The notes under the pieces are model-generated. The model did not search any database, was not told where the DNA came from, and saw only the letters and a list, made by a program, of their open reading frames with translations. The translations under genes were made by a program, and so were the position numbers. Positions 17,242 through 24,254 of a stretch of DNA of 34,280 nucleotides are shown here, in pieces. The DNA comes from Pseudomonadota bacterium. GTDB taxonomy: Bacteria > Pseudomonadota > Alphaproteobacteria > Acetobacterales > Acetobacteraceae. Location: the NCBI GenBank assembly GCA_021780935.1, contig JAJXXT010000136.1, forward strand, positions 1 through 34,280. Reading direction: 5' to 3'. Numbering within the stretch: the first letter of the stretch is position 1; each line of letters opens with the position of its first letter.

Positions 17242-17310
17242 CGTCACTTCATCTCGCGCGGGGCTGCTGGCGTGTCATGAGGGTTGCAGTTTACGCGGTC
17301 GGGGTCTAGT

Positions 17311-17320
17311 TGTCTAGACA
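17311..17320. promoter_or_regulatory. Probable PhnF operator
   Basis: TGTCTAGACA, a perfect 10-bp palindrome, lies 5 bp before the phnG ATG. GntR/HutC-type repressors bind short palindromes of this form, and known PhnF sites contain a related TATAGAC/TCTAGAC-like core. Position over the phnG start region suits repression. Confidence 0.6.
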
Positions 17321-17325
17321 TCCGC

Positions 17326-17811
17326 ATGAACACGCCAACCCCCACCCCCATCGAAACCGCCGCCGCCACGGCCAACCCCGATGCACGCGCCGCCTGGATG
17401 GGCCTGCTGGCACGGGCCCGCGCGGCGGAATTGCTGGCGCTACTGGAGCCATTGGCGCTGCCCGGGTTCACGCCGCTGCGCGGGCCGGAGGTCGGGCTGG
17501 TGATGGTGCGCGGCCGGGCCGGCGGCGGTGGCGCGCCCTTCAACCTTGGCGAGATGACGGCAACGCGCACCACCGTGCGCGACGCGACGGGCCGCATCGG
17601 CCACGCAACGATCGCCGGCCGCAACGAGGCGCATGCGCTGGCTGCCGCACGGCTCGACGCGGCCCTGCAGGACCCCTCGCGCCACGCGGCGCTGCACGGC
17701 GCGATCCTGGCACCGCTCGCGGCGGCGGAGGCAGCACGGCGGGCCACGCGCGCGCGGCGAGCGGCGGCAACGCGGGTCGATTTTTTTTCCCTCGCCACGC
17801 AACGGTCATAG
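17326..17811 (+). CDS. phnG: C-P lyase subunit PhnG
   Basis: 161 residues. Subunit of the PhnGHIJ core complex, which moves a phosphonate onto ribose 5-triphosphate. Family motifs are ARAAWMGLLARARAAELLAL, GPEVGLVMVRGRAGGGGAPF, NLGEMTATRTTVRDATGRIG and HATIAGRNEAHALAAARLDA. ATG 17326 precedes the family N-terminus; it has no SD and sits just after the PhnF palindrome, so translation may be leaderless. A TTG at 17284 in frame is an alternative. First gene of the operon; phnH begins 11 bp after its stop. Confidence 0.93.
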   Translation: MNTPTPTPIETAAATANPDARAAWMGLLARARAAELLALLEPLALPGFTPLRGPEVGLVMVRGRAGGGGAPFNLGEMTATRTTVRDATGRIGHATIAGRNEAHALAAARLDAALQDPSRHAALHGAILAPLAAAEAARRATRARRAAATRVDFFSLATQRS

Positions 17812-17822
17812 GCGGTGCCGCG

Positions 17823-18407
17823 ATGATCGCCGACATTCTTGCCCATCCCGGCTTCACCGACCCCGTGCACGATGCGCAGCGGAGCTTCCGCGCGCTGCTT
17901 CAGGCGCTGGCGCGGCCCGGCACCGTCCAGGCGCTCGCCACGCCGCCGGACCCGCCACCGCCGCTCGCACCCGCCACCGCCGCGGTGCTGCTGACGCTGG
18001 CGGATGGCGAGGCGCCGGTCCATCTCGCGGGGCGCCTCGCCGCCGTCGCGCCCTGGGTTGCGTTCCACACTGGCAGCGGCCTCGCCGCACCTGGCGACGC
18101 GGTTTTCTTCGTTGCCGAAACCCTGCCGGATTTCGCCATGATCGATGCCGGCAGCGACGAGATTCCGGAACGCTCGACGACGATCATCCTGCAGGTCCCG
18201 GCGCTGGCCGGCGGGCGCCGCCTGTCCTTGCGCGGCCCGGGCATCGAGACCGTGCGCGAGGTGGCGCCGCTGGGCCTGCCCGATGATTTCGCGGCGCGCT
18301 GGGCCGCCAACCGGGCACTCTATCCGCGTGGCATCGACCTTGTTCTATGCGCCGGCGGCGAGGTTCTCGGCCTGCCGCGCTCCACTACCGTTGCGGAGTC
18401 GGTATAA
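17823..18407 (+). CDS. phnH: C-P lyase subunit PhnH
   Basis: 194 residues, the usual size. PhnH is a structural subunit of the C-P lyase core. Recognisable blocks are GFTDPVHDAQRSFRALLQAL then ARPGTVQ, the Pro-rich loop, LTLADGEAPVHLAG, DEIPERSTTIILQV, LRGPGIETVREVA and NRALYPRGIDLVLCAGGEVL then GLPRSTTV. The stop TAA shares its last A with the phnI ATG, so the two are coupled. Confidence 0.95.
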   Translation: MIADILAHPGFTDPVHDAQRSFRALLQALARPGTVQALATPPDPPPPLAPATAAVLLTLADGEAPVHLAGRLAAVAPWVAFHTGSGLAAPGDAVFFVAETLPDFAMIDAGSDEIPERSTTIILQVPALAGGRRLSLRGPGIETVREVAPLGLPDDFAARWAANRALYPRGIDLVLCAGGEVLGLPRSTTVAESV

Positions 18408-19537
18408 TGGCCTATGTCGCGGTCAAGGGGGGCGAGCGGGCGATTGACGCGGCGCATGCCTGGCTCGCCGCTGCGCGCCGCGGCGATCCTGCCGTGGCGG
18501 AGCTGGCGACCGCGCAGATCCGCGAGCAGCTCGGCCGCGCCGTCGATCGGGTGATGGCGGAGGGCTCGCTCTACGACCCCGACCTCGCGGCTCTGGCGAT
18601 CAAGCAGGCGCAGGGCGACCTGATCGAGGCCGGGTTCCTGCTGCGGGCACTGCGCACCACGCTGCCGCGCTTCGGCGCGTCACTGCCGGTCGAGACCGCA
18701 ACGATTCGCCTCGCCCGGCGGATCTCCGCGATCTTCAAGGACCTCCCGGGCGGGCAGGTGCTCGGCCCGACCTATGACTACACGCACCGGCTGCTGGATT
18801 TCACGCTCGCCGGCGAGGGCGACACGCCGACCGCACCCGAGGCCGAGGCGACCCACGAGGCAGCCCCCCGCGTGCCGGACATTCTCGGGCATGAGGGGCT
18901 GCTGGAGCCCGATGGCGCGCCACGGGCCGAGCCGGGTGAGCCCTTCGACCTCACCCGCGCCCCGCTCGGCTTTCCCGCGGCACGCGACGCACGGCTGCAG
19001 GGCCTGGCGCGCGGCGACGAGGGGTTTCTGCTCGGCCTCGGCTACTCCACGCAGCGCGGCTATGGCCAGAACCATCCTTTCGTCGGCGAGCTGCGCGTCG
19101 GCGAGGTGGATGTCGAGTTCGTGCCGCCGGAGCTGGGGTTTGGCGTGTGCATCGGCACGCTGGAGCTGACGGAGTGCCAGATGGTCAACCAGTTCGCCGG
19201 CTCGAAGACGCAGCCGGCGCAGTTCACCCGCGGCTACGGCCTCGCCTTCGGCCATGCCGAGCGCCGCGCCATGGCGATGGCGCTGGTCGACCGCGCATTG
19301 CGCGCCGAGGAGCTGGGCGAGGCACGCACCGCGCCGGCGCAGGACCCGGAATTCGTCCTTTCCACCTGCGACAACATCGAGGCGACCGGCTTCGTCGAGC
19401 ACCTCAAACTACCGCACTACGTCGATTTCCAGTCGGAGCTCGAAACGATCCGCCGCCTGCGCGCCACCGCGAGCGAGGCCCCCCCACTTGCCGAGGCCCC
19501 ACTTGCCGAGGCCCCACTCGTGGAGGCCGCGCAATGA
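18407..19537 (+). CDS. phnI: C-P lyase subunit PhnI
   Basis: 376 residues. PhnI starts the pathway by swapping the adenine of ATP for phosphonate (with PhnG, H and L). Typical stretches are MAYVAVKGGERAIDAAHAWL, the conserved LGLGYSTQRGYGQNHPFVGE, GFGVCIGTLELTECQMVNQF and FTRGYGLAFGHAERRAMAMA. The extreme C-terminus is a low-complexity tail, (PLAEA) repeats encoded by three 15-bp units (19484-19528), not part of the usual fold. The stop overlaps the phnJ ATG as ATGA. Confidence 0.96.
   Translation: MAYVAVKGGERAIDAAHAWLAAARRGDPAVAELATAQIREQLGRAVDRVMAEGSLYDPDLAALAIKQAQGDLIEAGFLLRALRTTLPRFGASLPVETATIRLARRISAIFKDLPGGQVLGPTYDYTHRLLDFTLAGEGDTPTAPEAEATHEAAPRVPDILGHEGLLEPDGAPRAEPGEPFDLTRAPLGFPAARDARLQGLARGDEGFLLGLGYSTQRGYGQNHPFVGELRVGEVDVEFVPPELGFGVCIGTLELTECQMVNQFAGSKTQPAQFTRGYGLAFGHAERRAMAMALVDRALRAEELGEARTAPAQDPEFVLSTCDNIEATGFVEHLKLPHYVDFQSELETIRRLRATASEAPPLAEAPLAEAPLVEAAQ
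19484..19528 (+). repeat. Three 15-bp tandem units in the 3' end of phnI
   Basis: CCACTTGCCGAGGCC at 19484-19498 and 19499-19513 is identical; the third unit, 19514-19528, has diverged. In frame, it adds PLAEA repeats to the PhnI tail and is a likely site of copy-number variation. Confidence 0.85.
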
Positions 19538-20364
19538 AGGGCTATAATTTCGCCTATCTCGACGAACAGACCAAGCGCATGCTGCGCCGCGCGCTGCTCA
19601 AGGCGGTGGCGATCCCCGGGCATCAGATCCCGTTCGGCGCGCGCGAGATGCCGCTGCCCTATGGTTGGGGCACCGGCGGCATCCAGGTGACGGCCAGCGT
19701 GATCGGCCGCGACGACACGCTGAAGGTGATCGACCAGGGTGCTGACGACACCACCAACGCGGTCTCCATCCGCCGCTTCTTCGCGCGCACCGCGGGGGTC
19801 GCCACCACCACCCGAACCGCCGAGGCGACGCTGATCCAGACCCGCCACCGCATCCCCGAAACGCCGCTGACGGAGGCGCAGATCATCGTCTACCAGGTGC
19901 CGCAGCCGGAGCCGCTCTACAAGCTCGAACCGTCGCGCACCGAAACCCGGCGGATGCACGCGCTCGCGGAATACGGCGCGATGCACGTGAAACTTTACGA
20001 ACAGGTCGCGCGCTACGGGCAGATCGCCATCAGCTATGACTATCCGGTGATGGTGAATGCGCGCCACCTGATGGCGCCCTCGCCCATTCCCGCCTTCGAC
20101 AACCCGAAAATGCACCGCATGAAGGCGCTGCAATTATTCGGCGCTGGGCGCGAAAAGCGCCTCTACGCCGTGCCGCCGCACACCGACGTGGTGAGCCTCG
20201 ATTTCGACGATCATCCGTTTCGCGCCGGCCGCGCGCCGCATGCCTGCGCGCTGTGCGGCGACGCTGCCTCCTATCTCGACGAGGTCGTCACCGACGATCG
20301 CGGCGGGCGGATGTTCGTCTGTTCCGATACCGATCACTGCGCCGGCCGGCGGGAGGCAACATGA
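19534..20364 (+). CDS. phnJ: C-P lyase PhnJ, radical SAM C-P bond cleaving enzyme
   Basis: 276 residues. PhnJ cleaves the C-P bond of ribose-1-phosphonate 5-phosphate, giving an alkane and the 1,2-cyclic phosphate. The start MKGYNFAYLDEQTKRMLRRA is family-typical, with GHQIPFGAREMPLPYGWGTG next. The four cysteines are all present in CALCGDAASYLDEVVTDD ... VCSDTDHC with spacing C-x2-C-x21-C-x5-C. This is the same spacing as the E. coli cysteines 241, 244, 266 and 272 that hold the 4Fe-4S cluster and supply the thiyl radical, so the enzyme should be active. Starts in the phnI stop (ATGA) and ends in the phnK start. Confidence 0.97.
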   Translation: MKGYNFAYLDEQTKRMLRRALLKAVAIPGHQIPFGAREMPLPYGWGTGGIQVTASVIGRDDTLKVIDQGADDTTNAVSIRRFFARTAGVATTTRTAEATLIQTRHRIPETPLTEAQIIVYQVPQPEPLYKLEPSRTETRRMHALAEYGAMHVKLYEQVARYGQIAISYDYPVMVNARHLMAPSPIPAFDNPKMHRMKALQLFGAGREKRLYAVPPHTDVVSLDFDDHPFRAGRAPHACALCGDAASYLDEVVTDDRGGRMFVCSDTDHCAGRREAT

Positions 20365-21134
20365 GCGATGCCATGCTTGCGGCGCGCGGCCTGGCGCTTC
20401 GTTTCGGCCCCATCACGGCGCTCGACGGCGTCGATGCCGATCTCTGGCCCGGCGAGGTGCTGGCCATCGTGGGTGAGTCGGGCTCGGGCAAGACCACGCT
20501 GCTCAACGTGCTCGCCGGCCGGACACGCCCGGATGCCGGGCAGGTGCGGTATCGCGGGCCGGACGGGGCAACGCACGACGTACACGCGATGCCGCTGCCG
20601 GCTCTGCGCCGGCTGCATCGCTCGGAGTGGGGGTTCGTGCAGCAGGACCCGCGCGCGGCGCTGCGCATGGATGTCTCGGCCGGCGGCAATGTCGGCGAGC
20701 GCCTGATGGCCGCCGGCGCCCGCCACTACGGCGCGATCCGCGAGGAAGCGGCACGCTGGCTCGCCGAGGTCGAGATCGACACCGCACGGATGGACGACCG
20801 TCCGACCACATTCTCCGGCGGCATGCTGCAACGCCTGCAAATCGCGCGCACGCTGGTGACGCATCCCCGCCTGGTGTTCATGGACGAGCCCACCGGCGGG
20901 CTCGACGTTTCGGTGCAGGCGCGGCTGCTCGACCTCATCCGCACGCTGGTGCGCCGGCTCGGCATCGCCGTCGTGCTGGTCACGCACGATCTCGCGGTGG
21001 CGCGGCTGCTTGCCGGACGGATCATGGTGATGCAGCGCGGCCGCGTGGTGGAGGACGGGCTCGCCGACCAGGTGCTGGACGATCCGCGCCACCCCTACAC
21101 CCAGTTGCTGGTCAGCTCGGTGCTCGCGGCATGA
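20361..21134 (+). CDS. phnK: C-P lyase ABC-type ATPase PhnK
   Basis: 257 residues. ATP-binding-cassette protein that docks on the PhnJ side of the core complex rather than powering a transporter. Walker A is GESGSGKTT, the signature FSGGMLQRLQIARTL, and Walker B RLVFMDEPTGGLD, with the His switch at VTHDL. The long insert between Walker A and Q-loop, and the ending HPYTQLLVSSVLAA, resemble oligopeptide-type ABC proteins, as usual for PhnK. ATGA overlap with both neighbours. Confidence 0.95.
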   Translation: MSDAMLAARGLALRFGPITALDGVDADLWPGEVLAIVGESGSGKTTLLNVLAGRTRPDAGQVRYRGPDGATHDVHAMPLPALRRLHRSEWGFVQQDPRAALRMDVSAGGNVGERLMAAGARHYGAIREEAARWLAEVEIDTARMDDRPTTFSGGMLQRLQIARTLVTHPRLVFMDEPTGGLDVSVQARLLDLIRTLVRRLGIAVVLVTHDLAVARLLAGRIMVMQRGRVVEDGLADQVLDDPRHPYTQLLVSSVLAA

Positions 21135-21814
21135 TGGCGATCTCGGTGCGCGGCCTCGGTAAGGGGTTCACGCTGCATCTCCAGGGCGGCGTGCGGCTGC
21201 CGGTGCTGGAGGGCGTCTCGCTCGACGTCGCCGCCGGCGAATGCGTGGCGCTGGCCGGGCCCTCCGGCGCCGGCAAGACAACGCTGCTGCGCGCCCTCTA
21301 CGGCACGTATCGCGCCGATGCCGGGGCGATCCTGGTGCGTCACGAGGGCGCGATGGTCGATCTCGCCACCGCCGATGCCCGCACCATCCTGGCCATCCGC
21401 GCCCGCACGCTGGGCTATGTCAGCCAGTTCCTGCGCGTCGTACCGCGGGTGCCGACGCTGGCGATCGTGGCGGAGGCGGCCGGCGACGGGCCCGAGGCGG
21501 AGGCGCGCGCGCGCGAACTGCTGCTGCGCCTCGCCATCCCCGCGGCCCTGCACGCGCTGGCGCCGGCCACGTTCTCGGGCGGCGAGCAGCAGCGGGTGAA
21601 CCTCGCGCGCGGCTTCGCAGGCTCCCACCCGATCCTGCTGCTCGACGAGCCGACCTCCGCCCTCGATGCCGCCCGCCGGGCCACCGTCGTCGGCATGATC
21701 CGCGAGGCGAAGGCCGCGGGGCGGGCGATCGTGGGTATCTTCCATGACGAATCGGTGCGTGACGCGGTGGCCGATCGCGTGCATGAGGTGCGCCCGATCC
21801 GCGAGGCCGCATGA
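21131..21814 (+). CDS. phnL: C-P lyase ABC-type ATPase PhnL
   Basis: 227 residues. Second ABC-type protein of the pathway, needed with PhnG, H and I for the nucleosidase-like first step. Walker A is GPSGAGKTT, the signature FSGGEQQRVNLARGF, Walker B ILLLDEPTSALD, and the H-switch FHDESVRD. The core insert with RARTLGYVSQFLRVVPRVPT is the PhnL hallmark. Starts at ATG 21131 (a second ATG follows at 21134) overlapping the phnK stop, and its own stop overlaps phnM. Confidence 0.95.
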   Translation: MMAISVRGLGKGFTLHLQGGVRLPVLEGVSLDVAAGECVALAGPSGAGKTTLLRALYGTYRADAGAILVRHEGAMVDLATADARTILAIRARTLGYVSQFLRVVPRVPTLAIVAEAAGDGPEAEARARELLLRLAIPAALHALAPATFSGGEQQRVNLARGFAGSHPILLLDEPTSALDAARRATVVGMIREAKAAGRAIVGIFHDESVRDAVADRVHEVRPIREAA

Positions 21815-22941
21815 ACGAAACGATCCTAACCAACGCCGTCATCGTCACACCGCAGGAGGCGTTTTCCGGCACGCTGGTGATCCGCGGCGACACCATCGCG
21901 GAGGTCGCGCGCGGCGCCTCGGCCCTCACCGGGGCGATCGATTTCGGCGGCGATATCCTGATGCCGGGTGTCGTCGATGTGCACACCGACAACCTGGAGC
22001 GCCAGGTGCAGCCGCGCGTCCACGCGCGCTGGCCGTCGCGCTCGGCGATGCTGGCGCACGACGCGCAATGCGCCGCCGCCGGGGTGACGACGGTGCTCGA
22101 TGCGCTCTGCGTCGGCGATCTCGGCTTCGAGAAGGACCGCATCCGCACCTTCCGCGAGGCGGTCGCGGACCTCGACGCGCTCGCCGGCACCGGCACGCTG
22201 CGCAGCGACCATTTCCTGCACCTTCGCTGCGAACTGCCGGCCGAGGACATGGCGGACCTGCTCGCCCCCGTCGCGCGCCACGGCGCGGTGCGGATGGTCA
22301 GCGTGATGGACCACACCGCGGGCGTCGGTCAGTACGCGGACATTGACCGCTACCGCGACCTGCGCCGGCGCGAGGGAGTCGCCGAGGCCGAGATCGAGCG
22401 CGGCATCGCCCGCCAGGTCGCACAGCGCGAGCGACTGCGCGAGCCCAATCTGCGCTTCGTGTTCGAGGCAACGAAGGGCAGCGGTGTGGCGATCGCGAGC
22501 CATGACGACCGCACCGAGGCGGAGGTGGCGCAGAACGCCGCACTGGGCATCCGCATCAGCGAGTTTCCCGTCACCCTCGCGGCCGCCCTCGCGGCGCACG
22601 CGCACGGCATGCGCGTCATCGCCGGCGCGCCCAACATCGTGCGCGGCGGCAGCCATTCCGGCAACGTCGCGGTGGCGGAGCTGATCGCCGCCGGCGCGGT
22701 GGACGCGCTGGCCTCGGACTATGTGCCGGCGAGCCTGGTGGAGGCGGCGTTCATCGCCGCGTCCGGCATCGGCCTGCCGGCGGCTGTCGGCATGATCACC
22801 GCCGCCCCGGCCGCGATGGCGGGGCTGGACGATCGCGGCACGCTCGCTTCGGGGCTGCGCGCCGATCTCGTGCGCGTGCGGCTGCACGAGGGCCTGCCGG
22901 TGGTGCGCGAGGCGTGGCGGGCGGGGGTTCGCGTAGCGTGA
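21811..22941 (+). CDS. phnM: Alpha-D-ribose 1-methylphosphonate 5-triphosphate diphosphatase PhnM
   Basis: 376 residues. Amidohydrolase that releases pyrophosphate from the ribose triphosphate adduct before PhnJ acts. The metal motif VDVHTDNLERQVQPR, the block AAAGVTTVLDALCVGD, LRCELPAEDM, MDHTAGVGQYAD, SHDDRTEAEV, GAPNIVRGGSHSGN and ASDYVPASLVEAAF match classical PhnM. It is the closer of the two PhnM-like proteins here to the E. coli type. Coupled to phnL by ATGA and to the next gene by a GTGA overlap. Confidence 0.96.
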   Translation: MNETILTNAVIVTPQEAFSGTLVIRGDTIAEVARGASALTGAIDFGGDILMPGVVDVHTDNLERQVQPRVHARWPSRSAMLAHDAQCAAAGVTTVLDALCVGDLGFEKDRIRTFREAVADLDALAGTGTLRSDHFLHLRCELPAEDMADLLAPVARHGAVRMVSVMDHTAGVGQYADIDRYRDLRRREGVAEAEIERGIARQVAQRERLREPNLRFVFEATKGSGVAIASHDDRTEAEVAQNAALGIRISEFPVTLAAALAAHAHGMRVIAGAPNIVRGGSHSGNVAVAELIAAGAVDALASDYVPASLVEAAFIAASGIGLPAAVGMITAAPAAMAGLDDRGTLASGLRADLVRVRLHEGLPVVREAWRAGVRVA

Positions 22942-23579
22942 CGCCGTTCCGGGTGGCGCTCTATTACGCGCCGGCCGCAGACGACCCGCTGGCACAGGCC
23001 GCTTCCGCCTGGTTCGCGGCTCCAGGGCTGATGGAAATCGGCGCCGAGGCGCGGCGCTACGGGTTCCATGCAACGCTGAAGGCGCCGTTTCGGTTGCGTG
23101 ACGGTGTGGACTTTGAAGATGTGCTGGCGGCGACGCACGACCTCGCGCGCGGCATCGCCCCCTTCCCGCTCCCGCGCCTGGGTGTCGTGGAATTGTACGG
23201 GTTTCTGGCGCTGTGCGAGACCGAGCCGTCGCCCGCGTTGCAGGCCCTGGCGGACGCCGCCATCGCCGAGCTCGACCACCTGCGCGCCGCCCCGACACCG
23301 GCCGAGATCGAGCGCCGCAACCCCGCGCAATTGCCGCCGGCCAAGCGGCGGATGCTGGAGCGCTGGGGCTATCCCTCTTGCTTCGCCACCTGGTTCTTCC
23401 ACATGACCCTGACCCGCCGGCTCGACGCCGCGGAACAGGCCCATTGGCGGCCGCTTGCAGCTTCGCATTTCGCCGCATCCCTCGGCACGCCGCGCCAGGT
23501 CGAGGCGGTGGCCCTGTTCGTCGAGCCGCAGCCGGGGGCGGCGTTCAGCGAGGTAGCGCGGATTCCGCTGCGCGGCTGA
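22938..23579 (+). CDS. DUF1045 phosphonate-associated 2H phosphoesterase-like protein
   Basis: 213 residues. Start GTG 22938 overlaps the phnM stop as GTGA. The protein has two H-x-T motifs, FHATLKAPF (H44, T46) and FHMTLTRRL (H155, T157). That is the signature of the 2H phosphoesterase fold, which hydrolyses cyclic phosphodiesters. DUF1045 proteins are known from phn operons, and no phnP is seen here. The cyclic ribose phosphate made by PhnJ needs opening, so this protein is a plausible functional replacement for PhnP; that step is inference. Its last 35 bp overlap the 3' end of phnN on the opposite strand. Confidence 0.88.
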   Translation: MTPFRVALYYAPAADDPLAQAASAWFAAPGLMEIGAEARRYGFHATLKAPFRLRDGVDFEDVLAATHDLARGIAPFPLPRLGVVELYGFLALCETEPSPALQALADAAIAELDHLRAAPTPAEIERRNPAQLPPAKRRMLERWGYPSCFATWFFHMTLTRRLDAAEQAHWRPLAASHFAASLGTPRQVEAVALFVEPQPGAAFSEVARIPLRG

Positions 23580-24099
23580 GCGCCGCGACCATCGCGCCCA
23601 CCCCTTCGGCGACGGTCGTGTCGTTGAGGATGCGCACCGAGGCCACCGAACCGTCCAGTTCGATCTGCCGCGCGAGCCGGGCCGCCTGGTCCGCCGCATC
23701 CTCCCGCCCACGCGCGGCCAGCCGCGCCGCCAGCACGCCGGGCGAGGCGGTGACCTCCAGCACCAGCACCGGAAATCGCCGTGCGGCGTCGGCGACGACG
23801 GTGCGGCTGACATTGGCAACGACGATCCGCCCGGCCGCGATCCCGGCTGAAATCTCGCCCGGAATACCATAGCCGAGACCGTGCGCCTCCCAGGCCAGGG
23901 CATAGGCGCGGCGCCGCGCAGCGAACTCGGCCGGTGTCAGCGGGATGTGGTCCTCGCCCGCGGGGTCGGCGGGGCGGGTGATCTCGCGGCGGGCGAACAC
24001 GAAGCGCGCATCGTCCGCCAGCGCCGCGCGCGCGCCGGCGATGAGCGTGTCCTTGCCGGCCCCCGAGGGCCCGACCACCAGCACCAGAAGCCCCGCCAT
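23545..24099 (-). CDS. phnN: Ribose 1,5-bisphosphate phosphokinase PhnN
   Basis: 184 residues. Converts ribose 1,5-bisphosphate to PRPP, the final salvage step of the pathway. P-loop GPSGAGKDTLIAGARAAL at the N-terminus, then FARREITRPADPAGEDHIPL, the region ALAWEAHGLGYGIPGEI and VVANVSRTVVADAARRFPVL, all typical of the guanylate-kinase-like PhnN. I use the ATG at 24099 with GGGACGG upstream; the frame extends to 24249 but the extra 50 residues are not family sequence. It faces the end of the phn operon and is transcribed separately. Confidence 0.93.
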   Translation of the reverse strand: MAGLLVLVVGPSGAGKDTLIAGARAALADDARFVFARREITRPADPAGEDHIPLTPAEFAARRRAYALAWEAHGLGYGIPGEISAGIAAGRIVVANVSRTVVADAARRFPVLVLEVTASPGVLAARLAARGREDAADQAARLARQIELDGSVASVRILNDTTVAEGVGAMVAALSRAAESALPR

Positions 24100-24163
24100 C
24101 CGTCCCTCCCGTCCAGCCTCCCGTGTTGCACGCCCCACGTGCGCGATGCCATCCGGATGACCC

Positions 24164-24191
24164 GCGTCATGATCGGGGGCGTCATGATCGG
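24164..24191 (+). repeat. 13-bp direct repeat before the GGT gene
   Basis: GCGTCATGATCGG occurs at 24164-24176 and 24179-24191 (15-bp period). Each copy contains the palindrome TCATGA. It lies 64-91 bp before the GGT start in the divergent gap with phnN, where an operator could sit. Confidence 0.5.
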
Positions 24192-24254
24192 CGGCGGCTT
24201 CCGCTGGCGCGGCTTCGGCCCTAGCCTGCGGCGAAACGCCGGAGAGCACGCCGC

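Noticed and set aside
24100..24249. N-terminal extension of PhnN
   Set aside because: The 50 extra residues contain only a low-complexity repeat from the 15-bp period DNA and precede a normal PhnN start at 24099.
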